55,670 nt of DNA from Fibrobacteria bacterium (GTDB taxonomy: Bacteria > Fibrobacterota > Fibrobacteria > UBA11236): NCBI GenBank assembly GCA_017881725.1, contig JADGQO010000130.1:1-55670 (forward strand), written 5' to 3'. This document shows, in pieces, positions 15,684-25,000 of this stretch. A model generated the notes under the pieces. That model saw nothing but the letters and a program-made list of their open reading frames with translations, was not told the DNA's origin and did not search any database. Numbering within the stretch: the first letter of the stretch is position 1; every line of letters begins with the position of its first letter. The position numbers were made by a program, and so were the translations under genes.

Positions 15684-16373
15684 TCAGACCGGATTCCGGC
15701 CCTCCACCCATTGTACCGCTCGATGCGTCAAGGACGATGCGTCCGCGAGATTTAGCTTGCGCTTGATGTTGGCGAAATGCGCTTCCACGGTTTTCACGCT
15801 GAGTTTCAATTGTTCCGCGATCTTCCGACTGCCATTGCCTTTGCCGATCAACGAGAATATTTCCAATTCACGATCGGTGAGTTGGGAAACGTCGATGCCG
15901 GATTCTTCCACGTCGGAGGCCGGACCCTGATTCAGGCGATCCTGGATTTCCGCGCTGACGCAGACGCCCCCCTGAACCATCACTTTCAAAGCGTTCGCGA
16001 TTTGTTCCGAAGCCTTGTCCTTCATCATATACCCGCGCGCGCCCGCCCTGATGCAGCGCAACGCGAAAACGTTTTCCGGATGCGCGGACAAAACCATGAT
16101 CGGCAATTGCGGCCAGCGGAGGTGCGCCTGCTTGATCAAATCCAGTCCGGAGGATCCGGGCAATTCCAAATCCGCGATGACCAAATCGATGGGCGACTCG
16201 GAAAGGATTTGCAAGGCGCGTTCGGAACCGTCCGCAAAATGCGTCACCTTGAAACCCGGCACGCGGCCGATAATCAAGGCCAATCCTTCGCGGACCACGG
16301 GATGATCATCCACGAGTAAAATGGAAAATCGCTTAACATTTTCGACGGGAAGTAATTCAGTCATCGTTTCCAT
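15684..16373 (-). CDS. NarL/FixJ-family response regulator (REC-LuxR HTH)
   Basis: It has an N-terminal receiver domain (SILLVDDHPVVREG, with phospho-acceptor Asp in LVIADLELPGSSG, later GARGYMMKD) and a C-terminal LuxR-type DNA-binding domain (LTDRELEIFSLIGKGNGSRK, then KTVEAHFANIKRKL). The protein is about 229 aa; 16373 is the first ATG, with 16364 and a TTG at 16382 as alternatives. No histidine kinase is adjacent, so it is an orphan; the kinase pair at 6386-10030 lacks an output regulator and is one conceivable source of phosphate, though this is speculation. It is divergent from the MoxR-like gene. Confidence 0.92.
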   Translation of the reverse strand: METMTELLPVENVKRFSILLVDDHPVVREGLALIIGRVPGFKVTHFADGSERALQILSESPIDLVIADLELPGSSGLDLIKQAHLRWPQLPIMVLSAHPENVFALRCIRAGARGYMMKDKASEQIANALKVMVQGGVCVSAEIQDRLNQGPASDVEESGIDVSQLTDRELEIFSLIGKGNGSRKIAEQLKLSVKTVEAHFANIKRKLNLADASSLTHRAVQWVEGRNPV

Positions 16374-16422
16374 GCCGGCCAAATATATTATCCTAACCGG
16401 GAGAACGATAATTCCACCCTAT

Positions 16423-16455
16423 CGGGTTGTAATTTCTTCTTAACGGGTTGTAATT
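16423..16455. promoter_or_regulatory. Direct repeat CGGGTTGTAATT in divergent promoter region
   Basis: The 12-mer CGGGTTGTAATT occurs at 16423-16434 and again at 16444-16455, 21 bp apart (two helical turns). It sits between the divergent NarL-type regulator and MoxR-like genes, so it could be a binding site for the regulator itself. No experiment supports this; it is pattern only. Confidence 0.4.
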
Positions 16456-16572
16456 CGCGACTCGGAGTCATTACCGAACCGGCGAGAGCCGCGCTTACCG
16501 AATGGAGACCGTGAAAAATGAAATTTATTCCCGATTTTTGACCAATATCGACGGGCAAGGTAAATTGAAGCT

Positions 16573-17490
16573 GTGAAAACAGCATTGCTGGACAAGGTCG
16601 AAATCCATCTCGCCAATCCCGTGGAGCTTCAGGTCGAATGGATCGGCCAGGAAGAGCCGATGATGCAATTATTGGCCTGCTGGTTGACGGTCAACCCCGG
16701 CGATCAGCCGCTTTGCCCGCGCCTGGTGGGCCATCCGGGATTGGGAAAAACCACTTTGGGCATGGCTGCGGCGCGCAAGCGCGGACAAGCCGTATACGTG
16801 CTCCAATGCACTGCGGATACCCGTCCGGAAGATCTCATCATCACACCGGTACTCGGCGAAAAAGGGAACATCAAGTACCAAGCCTCGGCGCTGGTTTCCG
16901 CCATGATAACCGGCGGCGCGGTGATTCTCGACGAAGGCAACCGCATGTCGGAAAAATCCTGGGCCTCCCTGGCGCCGCTTCTGGACGACCGGAAGTCCGT
17001 CGATTCCTTGGTGGCCGGCATCAGCATCAAGGCCCATCCGGAATTCCGTTGCGTGGTCACCATGAACGAGGACGACTCGACTTTTGAGATTCCCGATTAC
17101 ATCATGTCGCGCATCCAGCCGGCCATCGAACTTCCCTTCCCCAAGGCCGAGGAAGAACTACGCATCCTGCGCTACAACCTTCCCAGCGCTCCCGAGGAAT
17201 TGATCAACATCTGCCTCGGCTTCCTGCAAAAGGCCCACGATCTCGATCTCCCCTATTCCATCCGCGACGGTTTGAACGCCATCCGCTTCGCGCAAAAACT
17301 CGGCATGCTTCGCCCCGCGCCCTGGGACAAACTGTTTTCGCAAGCGATCTCCCAAATCGTCGGGCAGGACGCGTTTGACATGGAAGACGTCGCCGATCGC
17401 CGCCGCCGCGAAGGCCAGCATTTGCCGAACATGCAATTGGGCGATTTCTTCTTCGACGAGGACAGCCCGCTCAATCCCGATAAGGACTGA
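16573..17490 (+). CDS. MoxR-like AAA+ ATPase
   Basis: The 305-aa protein has Walker A GHPGLGKTT (residues 53-61), a Walker B with AVILDEGNRMSE, and a sensor region VVTMNEDDSTFEIPDYIMSR resembling the MoxR/CbbQ group. Such ATPases usually remodel a partner protein, often one with a VWA domain, encoded next to them. Here the downstream gene is a 647-aa protein rather than an obvious VWA protein. The start is a GTG at 16573 with AAGG about 14 bases upstream; the C-terminal ~40 residues are acidic. The ATPase class is confident; the substrate is unknown. Confidence 0.85.
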   Translation: MKTALLDKVEIHLANPVELQVEWIGQEEPMMQLLACWLTVNPGDQPLCPRLVGHPGLGKTTLGMAAARKRGQAVYVLQCTADTRPEDLIITPVLGEKGNIKYQASALVSAMITGGAVILDEGNRMSEKSWASLAPLLDDRKSVDSLVAGISIKAHPEFRCVVTMNEDDSTFEIPDYIMSRIQPAIELPFPKAEEELRILRYNLPSAPEELINICLGFLQKAHDLDLPYSIRDGLNAIRFAQKLGMLRPAPWDKLFSQAISQIVGQDAFDMEDVADRRRREGQHLPNMQLGDFFFDEDSPLNPDKD

Positions 17491-17501
17491 ACCAGAAAAC
17501 T

Positions 17502-17665
17502 CAAAGGTCAGATGGAAGAAGTCAGAAGTTAAAAGGGAAGGAAAGGATGCCCGTCACCGGACCGTGCAGTCGCATGAAACCAGCAGAGGCGATCCCAACC
17601 ACCGGATACCTCCCGGTTTTCACCTTTGACCTTTCCCCATTAGCTTCTTCCTTTTTACTTTTCCT
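17502..17665. repeat. Imperfect purine/pyrimidine inverted repeat between moxR-like gene and its neighbour
   Basis: A purine-rich left arm (about 17502-17547, with AAAGGTCA and GGAAGAAG at 17514-17521) faces a pyrimidine-rich right arm (about 17621-17664, with TTTGACCTTT and CTTCTTCC at 17644-17651). The order of the shared words is partly shuffled between the arms, so the pairing is imperfect. It may be a dispersed intergenic element. The right arm ends just before the next gene's ATG and leaves it without a normal ribosome site. Confidence 0.45.
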
Positions 17666-17677
17666 ACCTGCGGTCCC

Positions 17678-19621
17678 ATGCCCATTCCGCTAACCTCCCG
17701 CATCACCGCTTTTCCGGTTCGTCACGGCAAGGCGGCCTTCGCCATGGAGCTGCGCAATCTCCTCTGGACCGAAAAGTTCGACGCCTTCGCCTTCGCTTGG
17801 CCTACGTCCTTGCTGCCCGACGCCCAGGAAGCGGTCGAAGCCCTGCCAGCCATTCATAGCCTGGTCATCCGCCGGGACGGCGAGGTAAAAGCCTATCTGC
17901 CCATGGACCCGTGCGACGCGTATATCGAGGCCCTCCGGCAATCGGGCCAACGCCGCATCCCGTGTCATTTCCTGGAAGACGATGAGTTGATCGAGGCCCC
18001 CTTGCATCAGCCCCTGCCGGACGCGTATTTACTGCGCGGCATCGGAATGAGCGCCTACTATGCCATGGCCAAGGACGTGTTGGGCAATGCGGAACCCTCG
18101 GCTCTGGATCCGCAAGGAACGATCTTGAAGGCGCGCGGCCGCCGCTGCATGGCCGGACTCCGCAACCTTGAAAAAAAACATACCCGGATTCTTTTCCTCT
18201 GCGATTTTCCCGTTTTGTTTCGACTGGAAGAATTGCTGGCGGAAGATTCCATTTCCGGAATGCTGGCGGAGGTGGAGTACAAGGTCGCGTCGGACGACCA
18301 GATAAGGCTGGCATCCCGCGGCGGGGCGACCGCAGACGACGGGGTGAAAAAATCCATCCGGGGAAGGGATTCGCAGGGCAGAGTTGAAGCCCGGATCTAT
18401 CCCGTGCGGCCGGCCCTATTGTACTTTGCGTTGGGTGAATTTCCTTTCTATGCCGGCGAAATGGAAAAGGAACGCGCCGATCCCATGGCGCAACCCATGG
18501 AATATCTCGATTTGATCAAGCGGATTTTCGTCGAGACGCGCAATCAATTCCTCACCGATCCCAACGAGGTCGGAGCCATATCGATCAAAAAAATCCAGTC
18601 GGCCCTGATTTACTTGCGCAATCTGGCCGTGCTCAAAGGCCGGCTTACGCCCGATCTGATCGACGTCGTCGCCGCGGCCAAAGGCGTGTTCGGAAACGCC
18701 TTCGCGGCCAAAGTCCTGGAATCGGGAAAATATTATCCCTTCTTCGATCCGCTGCTGGCCGACGATCAAATGCTGGAAATCGGACGCGAGCAAATCGCGG
18801 AGCCGAGCGAGGAAGGTCCAGCGACGGCCTTCAACATGCTGGAAGACGAACCCAAGATCTGGCGCACGCTGCACATCAAGCGGGAACCCAATCGCGAGCA
18901 ACAGCGGCGTTACCGTTACGCGTGGGATGCGCGGGGGATGTGTTCGCATACGCCCGAGGACGATCGGATTGAAGGATTCAACCGCGCGGTCCGCCGCCGA
19001 TCCCGGGATATCGACGTACAAGCTTTCGCGCGCACGGAAAAATTAACGACCTCGCTGAAAGACGGGATCGACATGCGCGAGACCCTGCGTCATTGGTCGA
19101 CGGGGGAAATCCATGTGCGCGAAAACCCGCCCGCGCGCGGACAGGCCGACACGGTGGTGATTATCTTCGATTCCGACCATGACGAGCGCTATCCGTCCCA
19201 TACCACTTGGTACGCCGAGCATGAGGAAGAAAGCACGCTGACTTTTTACGCGACCGATCCGATGGCGAAACTCATCGGCCCCGGAATCTCGGAATCGGAG
19301 TATGGCGGACTGAGCCTGCTATTCCCGCCTCGACACGTGGAGAACATTTTCGATCTGCCCGCCGAGGAATACGACTTCCGCAACTTGGCCGAACAATTGG
19401 TATATGGCGCGCTGCTCAATACCCGTGAACGCACGGTCGCTTACGTAAGTCAAACCAAGCCCGGACTCCGTCTCCGGCGCATGGCCGCCCGCTTCAAAAA
19501 GCGTTTGATTTGGGTGCCGATGGCCGGATTCAGCGCCGAAACGCTCCGGCGATTGCGGAAGTTCCACATCCTCAACGGCAAGGAAGTCCGCGCCTGGGCC
19601 AGCCGCTACATTCCCGATTGA
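17678..19621 (+). CDS. Uncharacterised 647-aa protein, putative MoxR partner
   Basis: I do not recognise this family with confidence. It is a soluble protein with no signal peptide. The N-terminus (ITAFPVRHGKAAFAMELR, then WPTSLLPDAQEAV) recalls the RH-x-G start of DUF5682/EreA-ChaN-like proteins that accompany MoxR ATPases in some conflict-type loci. That resemblance is from memory and weak. The middle is highly charged (EPNREQQRRYRYAWDARG). The C-terminal third is acidic and His-rich (IIFDSDHDERYPSHTTWYAE) and ends with a basic segment (LRLRRMAARFKKRLIW). It follows the MoxR-like gene by 187 bp on the same strand and probably works with it. The start is the only plausible ATG; no Shine-Dalgarno sequence is seen. 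Confidence 0.7.
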   Translation: MPIPLTSRITAFPVRHGKAAFAMELRNLLWTEKFDAFAFAWPTSLLPDAQEAVEALPAIHSLVIRRDGEVKAYLPMDPCDAYIEALRQSGQRRIPCHFLEDDELIEAPLHQPLPDAYLLRGIGMSAYYAMAKDVLGNAEPSALDPQGTILKARGRRCMAGLRNLEKKHTRILFLCDFPVLFRLEELLAEDSISGMLAEVEYKVASDDQIRLASRGGATADDGVKKSIRGRDSQGRVEARIYPVRPALLYFALGEFPFYAGEMEKERADPMAQPMEYLDLIKRIFVETRNQFLTDPNEVGAISIKKIQSALIYLRNLAVLKGRLTPDLIDVVAAAKGVFGNAFAAKVLESGKYYPFFDPLLADDQMLEIGREQIAEPSEEGPATAFNMLEDEPKIWRTLHIKREPNREQQRRYRYAWDARGMCSHTPEDDRIEGFNRAVRRRSRDIDVQAFARTEKLTTSLKDGIDMRETLRHWSTGEIHVRENPPARGQADTVVIIFDSDHDERYPSHTTWYAEHEEESTLTFYATDPMAKLIGPGISESEYGGLSLLFPPRHVENIFDLPAEEYDFRNLAEQLVYGALLNTRERTVAYVSQTKPGLRLRRMAARFKKRLIWVPMAGFSAETLRRLRKFHILNGKEVRAWASRYIPD

Positions 19622-19690
19622 AACCAAAACTTCCAGCGCAACTTAAAGTACGGCCGTAATCTGCCGATAACTAGGTATGAGGCGCGAGAT

Positions 19691-20347
19691 ATGACTATTG
19701 CGAGTTTTGGGTTTCCGTCCCTGCCTTCCGGTTATTCCAATGGCTCCCCCGTTTCCGGCGTCGGCTCCACCGGTGCTTCACCGACCGGTGCGACACCGGC
19801 CAGTCAAGGCATTCCGGGTTTAGCGCCGAACGTCCAAGCACAAACGTCCATCGACACCATGCTGATTTCCTCGCTGCAACAATCCTCATCCTTCGGTGCC
19901 GGCTTAAATTCGGACTTGTACACCGCGATTGGAAAACAGAGCATGGGACTTTTGAGCGGAGGCCGAACGGCTTTCGAGTTGGCCGACATTTCCCTCGGCA
20001 TCGATAATTCACAAAAAGATTATTCGAATCCCGTCCCGACCCTGGCGCCGTCTTCCGCCGCGTCGACCGCGGCCGTAGGGGCGGCAGCGGTGAACAATAA
20101 TCCCACAAACAACACCACCGGCGGAACCGCCCCGGCGTCCACCAGCCCCACTGCGAGCCCTTCCGCTTCGCCGTTGGATTCGATATTGGCCGCGGACGGA
20201 TTCACTTACCAACCCGACCCTTACGTGTATCAAAAGGATTTCTTCGCCGGTCAAAACAGCGCGTCGCCGATTCCTGCCGCGCCGGTTTACGCGAACGCCT
20301 CGCTCTCCGGAGGGACGGTCGGCACCTTGCTCAACTCCCTCGGCTGA
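19691..20347 (+). CDS. Hypothetical low-complexity Ser/Thr/Ala/Pro-rich protein
   Basis: The 218-aa product has no recognisable family. Residues 1-45 and 110-165 are runs of Ser, Thr, Ala, Pro and Gly. A central block (residues ~50-105, SIDTMLISSLQQSSS and LYTAIGKQSMGLLSGG) looks folded. There is no signal peptide or membrane segment. GAGG lies about eight bases before the ATG. Codon use looks like that of its neighbours. It could be a surface or structural component, but nothing in the sequence proves it. Confidence 0.65.
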   Translation: MTIASFGFPSLPSGYSNGSPVSGVGSTGASPTGATPASQGIPGLAPNVQAQTSIDTMLISSLQQSSSFGAGLNSDLYTAIGKQSMGLLSGGRTAFELADISLGIDNSQKDYSNPVPTLAPSSAASTAAVGAAAVNNNPTNNTTGGTAPASTSPTASPSASPLDSILAADGFTYQPDPYVYQKDFFAGQNSASPIPAAPVYANASLSGGTVGTLLNSLG

Positions 20348-20382
20348 ATGAATCAACCCGTCGAATAGCTACTTTTTGCAGC

Positions 20383-21258
20383 TTGGAAAACCGAGACGCG
20401 CAAAAGCCATCATCCTTCGATTCGCGCCGGAGCGAACCCCCTGTGGTATCCCAGGCCGCAAAGCCCGTCAGAACCAAGGTCGCCCTTGCCATTTCCGGGT
20501 CCGATCCCAGCGGCGGCGCAGGGCTGGAAGCGGATCTCAAAACCTTTCATGGCCACGGTGTTTACGGAATGGCCGTGCCGACCCTGTTGACGGTGCAAAA
20601 CACCCTGGGCGTGTTCAAGGTCAAAACCATGGATCCGGCGTTTCTGGAAGAACAGGTCGACGCCCTGCTCACGGATATTTTCCCCGACGTGATCAAAATC
20701 GGCGCCTTGGGAAGCCGGCAAATGCTGCAAGCGGTAGTCCGCATTCTGTCCCAGCCGAGGCTGGCCAAGGTTCCCGTCGTCGTCGATACGGTTATCCAAT
20801 CCACCTCCGGGGCCGGACTTTTCGATATGCGCGGATTAGGCGATTTCCTGGAAAGGGTTTTGCCTAAAGCCACGGTCATCACTCCCAATGTCCCCGAGTT
20901 CGACTTGCTGTCGGGCAAATCCACCACGCCGGCCAATGCCGCCGCGCATCTCCTGGCTTTCGGGCGCGAGATGCCTTTCGCCATCCTGCTAAAGGGCGGG
21001 CATTTCCCCGGCGACCCCGTCGATTTCCTGTTGCATCAGGGGGTGATCAAAAGTTTCACGGCGCCGCGCTTGGAGACGCCCCACACGCATGGAACCGGTT
21101 GCGTATTGGCTTCGTCCCTGGCCGCGAATCTCGCCTGGGGCCGTTCCCTCCCAGAAGCGGTGGAACACGCGCGCGCCTTTGTGCGCCAAAGCATCACGGA
21201 AAATCCCGGTTTGGGCCGCGGACGCGGTCCCTTGGGTATCAGCGCGCTGAGGATTTAA
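20383..21258 (+). CDS. thiD: Hydroxymethylpyrimidine/phosphomethylpyrimidine kinase
   Basis: ThiD phosphorylates HMP and then HMP-P in thiamine synthesis. The ribokinase-fold signatures are present: VALAISGSDPSGGAGLEADL at the N-terminus, VVDTVIQSTSGAGLF, VITPNVPEFDLLSG, and the anion hole THGTGCVLASSLAANLA near the end. No in-frame ATG precedes the domain. A TTG at 20383 gives 291 aa; a GTG at 20443 with GGAG upstream gives 271 aa, closer to the usual length, and may be the real start. No TPP riboswitch or other thiamine gene is seen. Confidence 0.93.
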   Translation: MENRDAQKPSSFDSRRSEPPVVSQAAKPVRTKVALAISGSDPSGGAGLEADLKTFHGHGVYGMAVPTLLTVQNTLGVFKVKTMDPAFLEEQVDALLTDIFPDVIKIGALGSRQMLQAVVRILSQPRLAKVPVVVDTVIQSTSGAGLFDMRGLGDFLERVLPKATVITPNVPEFDLLSGKSTTPANAAAHLLAFGREMPFAILLKGGHFPGDPVDFLLHQGVIKSFTAPRLETPHTHGTGCVLASSLAANLAWGRSLPEAVEHARAFVRQSITENPGLGRGRGPLGISALRI

Positions 21259-21286
21259 CAGGGTGTTGAACTGATTCGGTTATTTC

Positions 21287-21784
21287 TTAACGGGCCCTTA
21301 CGGCTTGATCATACAGGCGTTGATGCCAGCTGTCCTTGACTCCTTTATAGAAACCGCCGGGCTTCAAATCGGATAGACGCGAGACGGTGGTATCGCACAC
21401 CTCCGTATCCGGAGTGATGACGCCGGCGGCGGCCAGTTCCTTGAACTCCGCACGCGAGGCGGACACAATCGCCCCGTCGCGACGGTAAAAAATCCGACTG
21501 GAATCCAATAGGGAAAGGCCAAGCTCCGATTCCAATTGCTTGATCTGATTGACCATGGAATCGATGCTGCATCCGGAAACCTGGGCGCCGTCCGGTTCGC
21601 GCAGGACCACCAGGAAGGCATCATCGAGGATGCGCCATTTTCCCGACACCGGTTCACCATGCGATTGCCACTGCGAAAAAAAAGTATTGAGCCGCTCCTG
21701 CAAAATGGGATTCTGTCCGTCCAATGGGCGTGAACTTCCAAAAATCCAAATCCGAGTTTCGTCGCTGCCGGTTGCAATGGTCAT
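21287..21784 (-). CDS. Conserved small protein (Bacteroidota-type family often mislabelled ABC transporter ATPase)
   Basis: The 165-aa product has the pattern RIWIFGSSRPL, then WQSHGEPVSGKWRILDDAFLVV, then SGCSIDSMVNQIKQLESELG, which I recall from a Bacteroidota family of unknown function. The conserved Gly-Cys-Ser-Ile-Asp is notable. There is no Walker motif, so the database name ABC transporter ATPase is not justified. The ATG at 21784 follows GAGG; 18 extra codons are open upstream. It converges on thiD and is divergent from the giant secreted protein. Confidence 0.75.
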   Translation of the reverse strand: MTIATGSDETRIWIFGSSRPLDGQNPILQERLNTFFSQWQSHGEPVSGKWRILDDAFLVVLREPDGAQVSGCSIDSMVNQIKQLESELGLSLLDSSRIFYRRDGAIVSASRAEFKELAAAGVITPDTEVCDTTVSRLSDLKPGGFYKGVKDSWHQRLYDQAVRAR

Positions 21785-22076
21785 GATTAAAATCCTCGCT
21801 CGACGGTGAAAATTGATTACTAATTGACAATTTCCCATACGGCAACGGCCGAAATGACTCTGGGAATCCTAAATGACGGGATTCAAAATACCCTTTTTCA
21901 TCAAATCGATCCGCAAAACCCCAATGCGGGGATAATTTGTACCTGACAAGGCATCAGAAACCGGATAGACAATGCCGCGTTTCGCCTTATTTTAATAAAT
22001 GGATTTGCGGGGAAGGCTGTCCGGCCGGAATCATTGGCCTGAGATATTCCGTCTTCACCGGGAAGAGTTACCAGCT

Positions 22077-25000
22077 ATGAGAGTTTTTGGACGGTGGGGA
22101 CTGCGCAATGCCATCGCCCTGATTTTGCTTTTGGTGATTGGCGCGCATGCGCAAGGAGGCGGCGGACCGTTTGCCGTTTCGGAGCCCGTGCCGGTTCCGA
22201 ATGGGGATTCCGGATTCGTGGGTTCCGTCAGCGCATCCTTCTCATCCGTTCCCACCAACACCACTATTTATTATACCCTCGATGGATCAACGCCGACGCA
22301 ATCCGGAGCACTCCAATATCGTTCCGGAACAACAATCACCATCAGCAGCACATGCACGCTCAGGGCGGTCAGCACGCGCGCCGGAAACTACAGCTCGGAA
22401 ATTTCCGTAAGATTCGTTCGCGCCAAAGCGCCCGCGCCCACGCTCCGACTGAGTCCAACCGGAAACCTCTATCCGGCTGGTTCCCTGAATTTTTTTCCGA
22501 GCATTAACTGTTCCTTATCGGTGGTTTCACCCACGACCAGCGCAGCGTCCCAAATCCTGTATACCTTGGATGGCACTTCTCCTGCGGTGAGCGGTCTGAC
22601 ATATTCCAATCCTATCGCGCAAAAATCCACTGCGACCTTGAACGCCATCACGCGCATTTCCGGTTATGACGATAGCGATCCCTTTTCGGCCAAATTGACC
22701 TTGTCGGCGCAACTGCCCAAGCCCGTCGCGACTCCGGCCGGGAAAAGTTTTTCCACCAAGACTCTGGGAATCAAATTGTCGACGACGCCCGCAGCCGCCG
22801 TGATTCGGTATACCGTGGATCCCAAAGCGCCGCTGGACAGTACGGCATACATCGCCCCCGCCGATTCCATCGTCATCACAGGGAAAAATTTCGGGGATAC
22901 GGTCACGTTGCGGGCGCAGGCCACGAGTTCATCGATGGGCCCCAGTCCGATCATGACCGAATATTATGTTTACTACCCGCCGGTTCAAGCCCCCACCTCC
23001 AGCCTACCCCAGGGCCCGTTTTACGACCTGACCTCGCTCACCCTGACCTCAGCCACCACGGAAGCCGTGGTTCGCTACACATTGGATGGAAGCGAACCCA
23101 CCGCCTCCAGCAGCCTGGCGACAGGGGCAATTACCTTGACGGACAGCGTGACGCTCAAGGCCGTCGCCTTTCGGACTCCCGTCAAGAGCGGCACTTTGAC
23201 CTTGGTTTATCCATTGCGGCTGACCCAACCCACCGTCGATAAAACCTCCCGTCAATTCGTGGACAGCATTCAGATAAACCTTTCCGCTCCCTGTAAAGCG
23301 TGCCTAATTGTTTATACCCTGGACGGCTCCGAGCCTACCCTCAAATCGCCCTCCATCGCGAATCCCAGCACCGTGACCATTCAAAGCGCCGGGGCGACGG
23401 TCTTGACCGCCGCCGCGGTGAAAAGGAGCGTGATGAGCCCTTCAGTCCACGCCACCTATACCAAAACGGACGTGGTCGTGAAATTATCCACTCCGACCAT
23501 TTCCCCGCCCGGAGGCGATTTCCACGATACACTGTGGATTAAATTATCGACGACGGACACCAATGCGCAAATCCACTACACCACCGATGGGCAAGTTCCG
23601 ACCGGCAAAAGCCCGGTTTCGCCAGACAGCATCCGCATCGACGCGAGCCAAACGATAAACGCCATCGCATTCCCGACCAGGGGCAAACTGGATACCAGCG
23701 CCATGCAAAGCGAAACCTACACCTTGCTTCCATCCAAACCCACGGTCGATCCGGCTCCGACGCAGTCCTTCCAGGACTCGGTCTTCATCCAATTCCACAC
23801 CTCGACAACGGGAGGGGTCATCTATTGGAGGCGCGGGGATCATTTCAACCTGGATTCCGCGACGCGCTATAACTCCGGCCAGCCCGTCAAGCTGGACGCA
23901 TCGACCAATATTTGCGCCGTAACGATTACGGGAGCGGGGACCACGGAGAGGATGAGCGACATACTGTATGCATCTTTTGATATTTACCATCACGCCAATG
24001 CGGATTCCCTGGCGGGCGGCACAGCGCTCGCCCTGACGGACAATTTTTCCTTCTTCAACGAATCGTCCACCCCCATAACCGCGAAACTCTTCGCAACGAC
24101 CGGACTGGTGGGATTCAAGAACGCGGAAAAGGCCATTTCCCTCAAGACGAAGCAACCCGGCCAACAACTCAAGGTCGTTTTCACAAAGCCGCAGGATTCA
24201 TCGGCGGCGCTGTATAAACTCGTCACGGGAGGCGTGCAGTTGGTATCGACGGTCGCGCGCGTGGAAATCACGTCACCGGGGGACTATTTCGTCGGCATCG
24301 ATACCCAGCCTCCGGTCATCACCTTGGTTTCCCAAACAGCGCGGGAAGGAGACTCCACCCTTTTGGTCCTCAAGGTAACCGACAACGTACTGTCACCTAC
24401 ATGTTACCTTGAAAGCCCCGGCATCCCTAACGGAAAACTGCTGGTCCGCCCCGACGCCGGAGGAACCTACTCGATAGGCATCATGAATCCCGCAGCTACA
24501 CTCAAACCACTGTGGTTCCGTACCACCGCCTTGGACGGGTTCAATACCGCGCGGCTTCCCGCCGATCCGCTGGGAAAGATTTCCGCGCCGCAGGCGTGGG
24601 CGAAATTATCCGTTCCGCCTGTCCTCACGGTGGGAAAGTCCGACTACCCCTGGGATTTGGCCGGTTTCCCGGTTTCCCCAAAAAATCCGATGACTTGGGA
24701 TCAACTCGTCAAAAACAATTCAGGTTCCGAAATTTTCGGCCGTGTGATCAAGGACTCGGTCACTTACGCGGACTTGGTCGGCGACTCCTCGATACGCCCG
24801 GGAATGGGCTTTTGGCTGGGCTCCACCAAACCCTTAGCCTCTCTGGAAATGACCCCTTTCATGGCGGCGGAATCGGATTCCAATGGCGATTTCAAAATCA
24901 CCCTGCGCAAAGGGTGGAATATGATCACCGATCCCTCCCTGGAAAAAATGTACTGGCCTTTCTCGAAAAGCGACGGCAGCGTCTTGAAGTCCGCGGTAAA

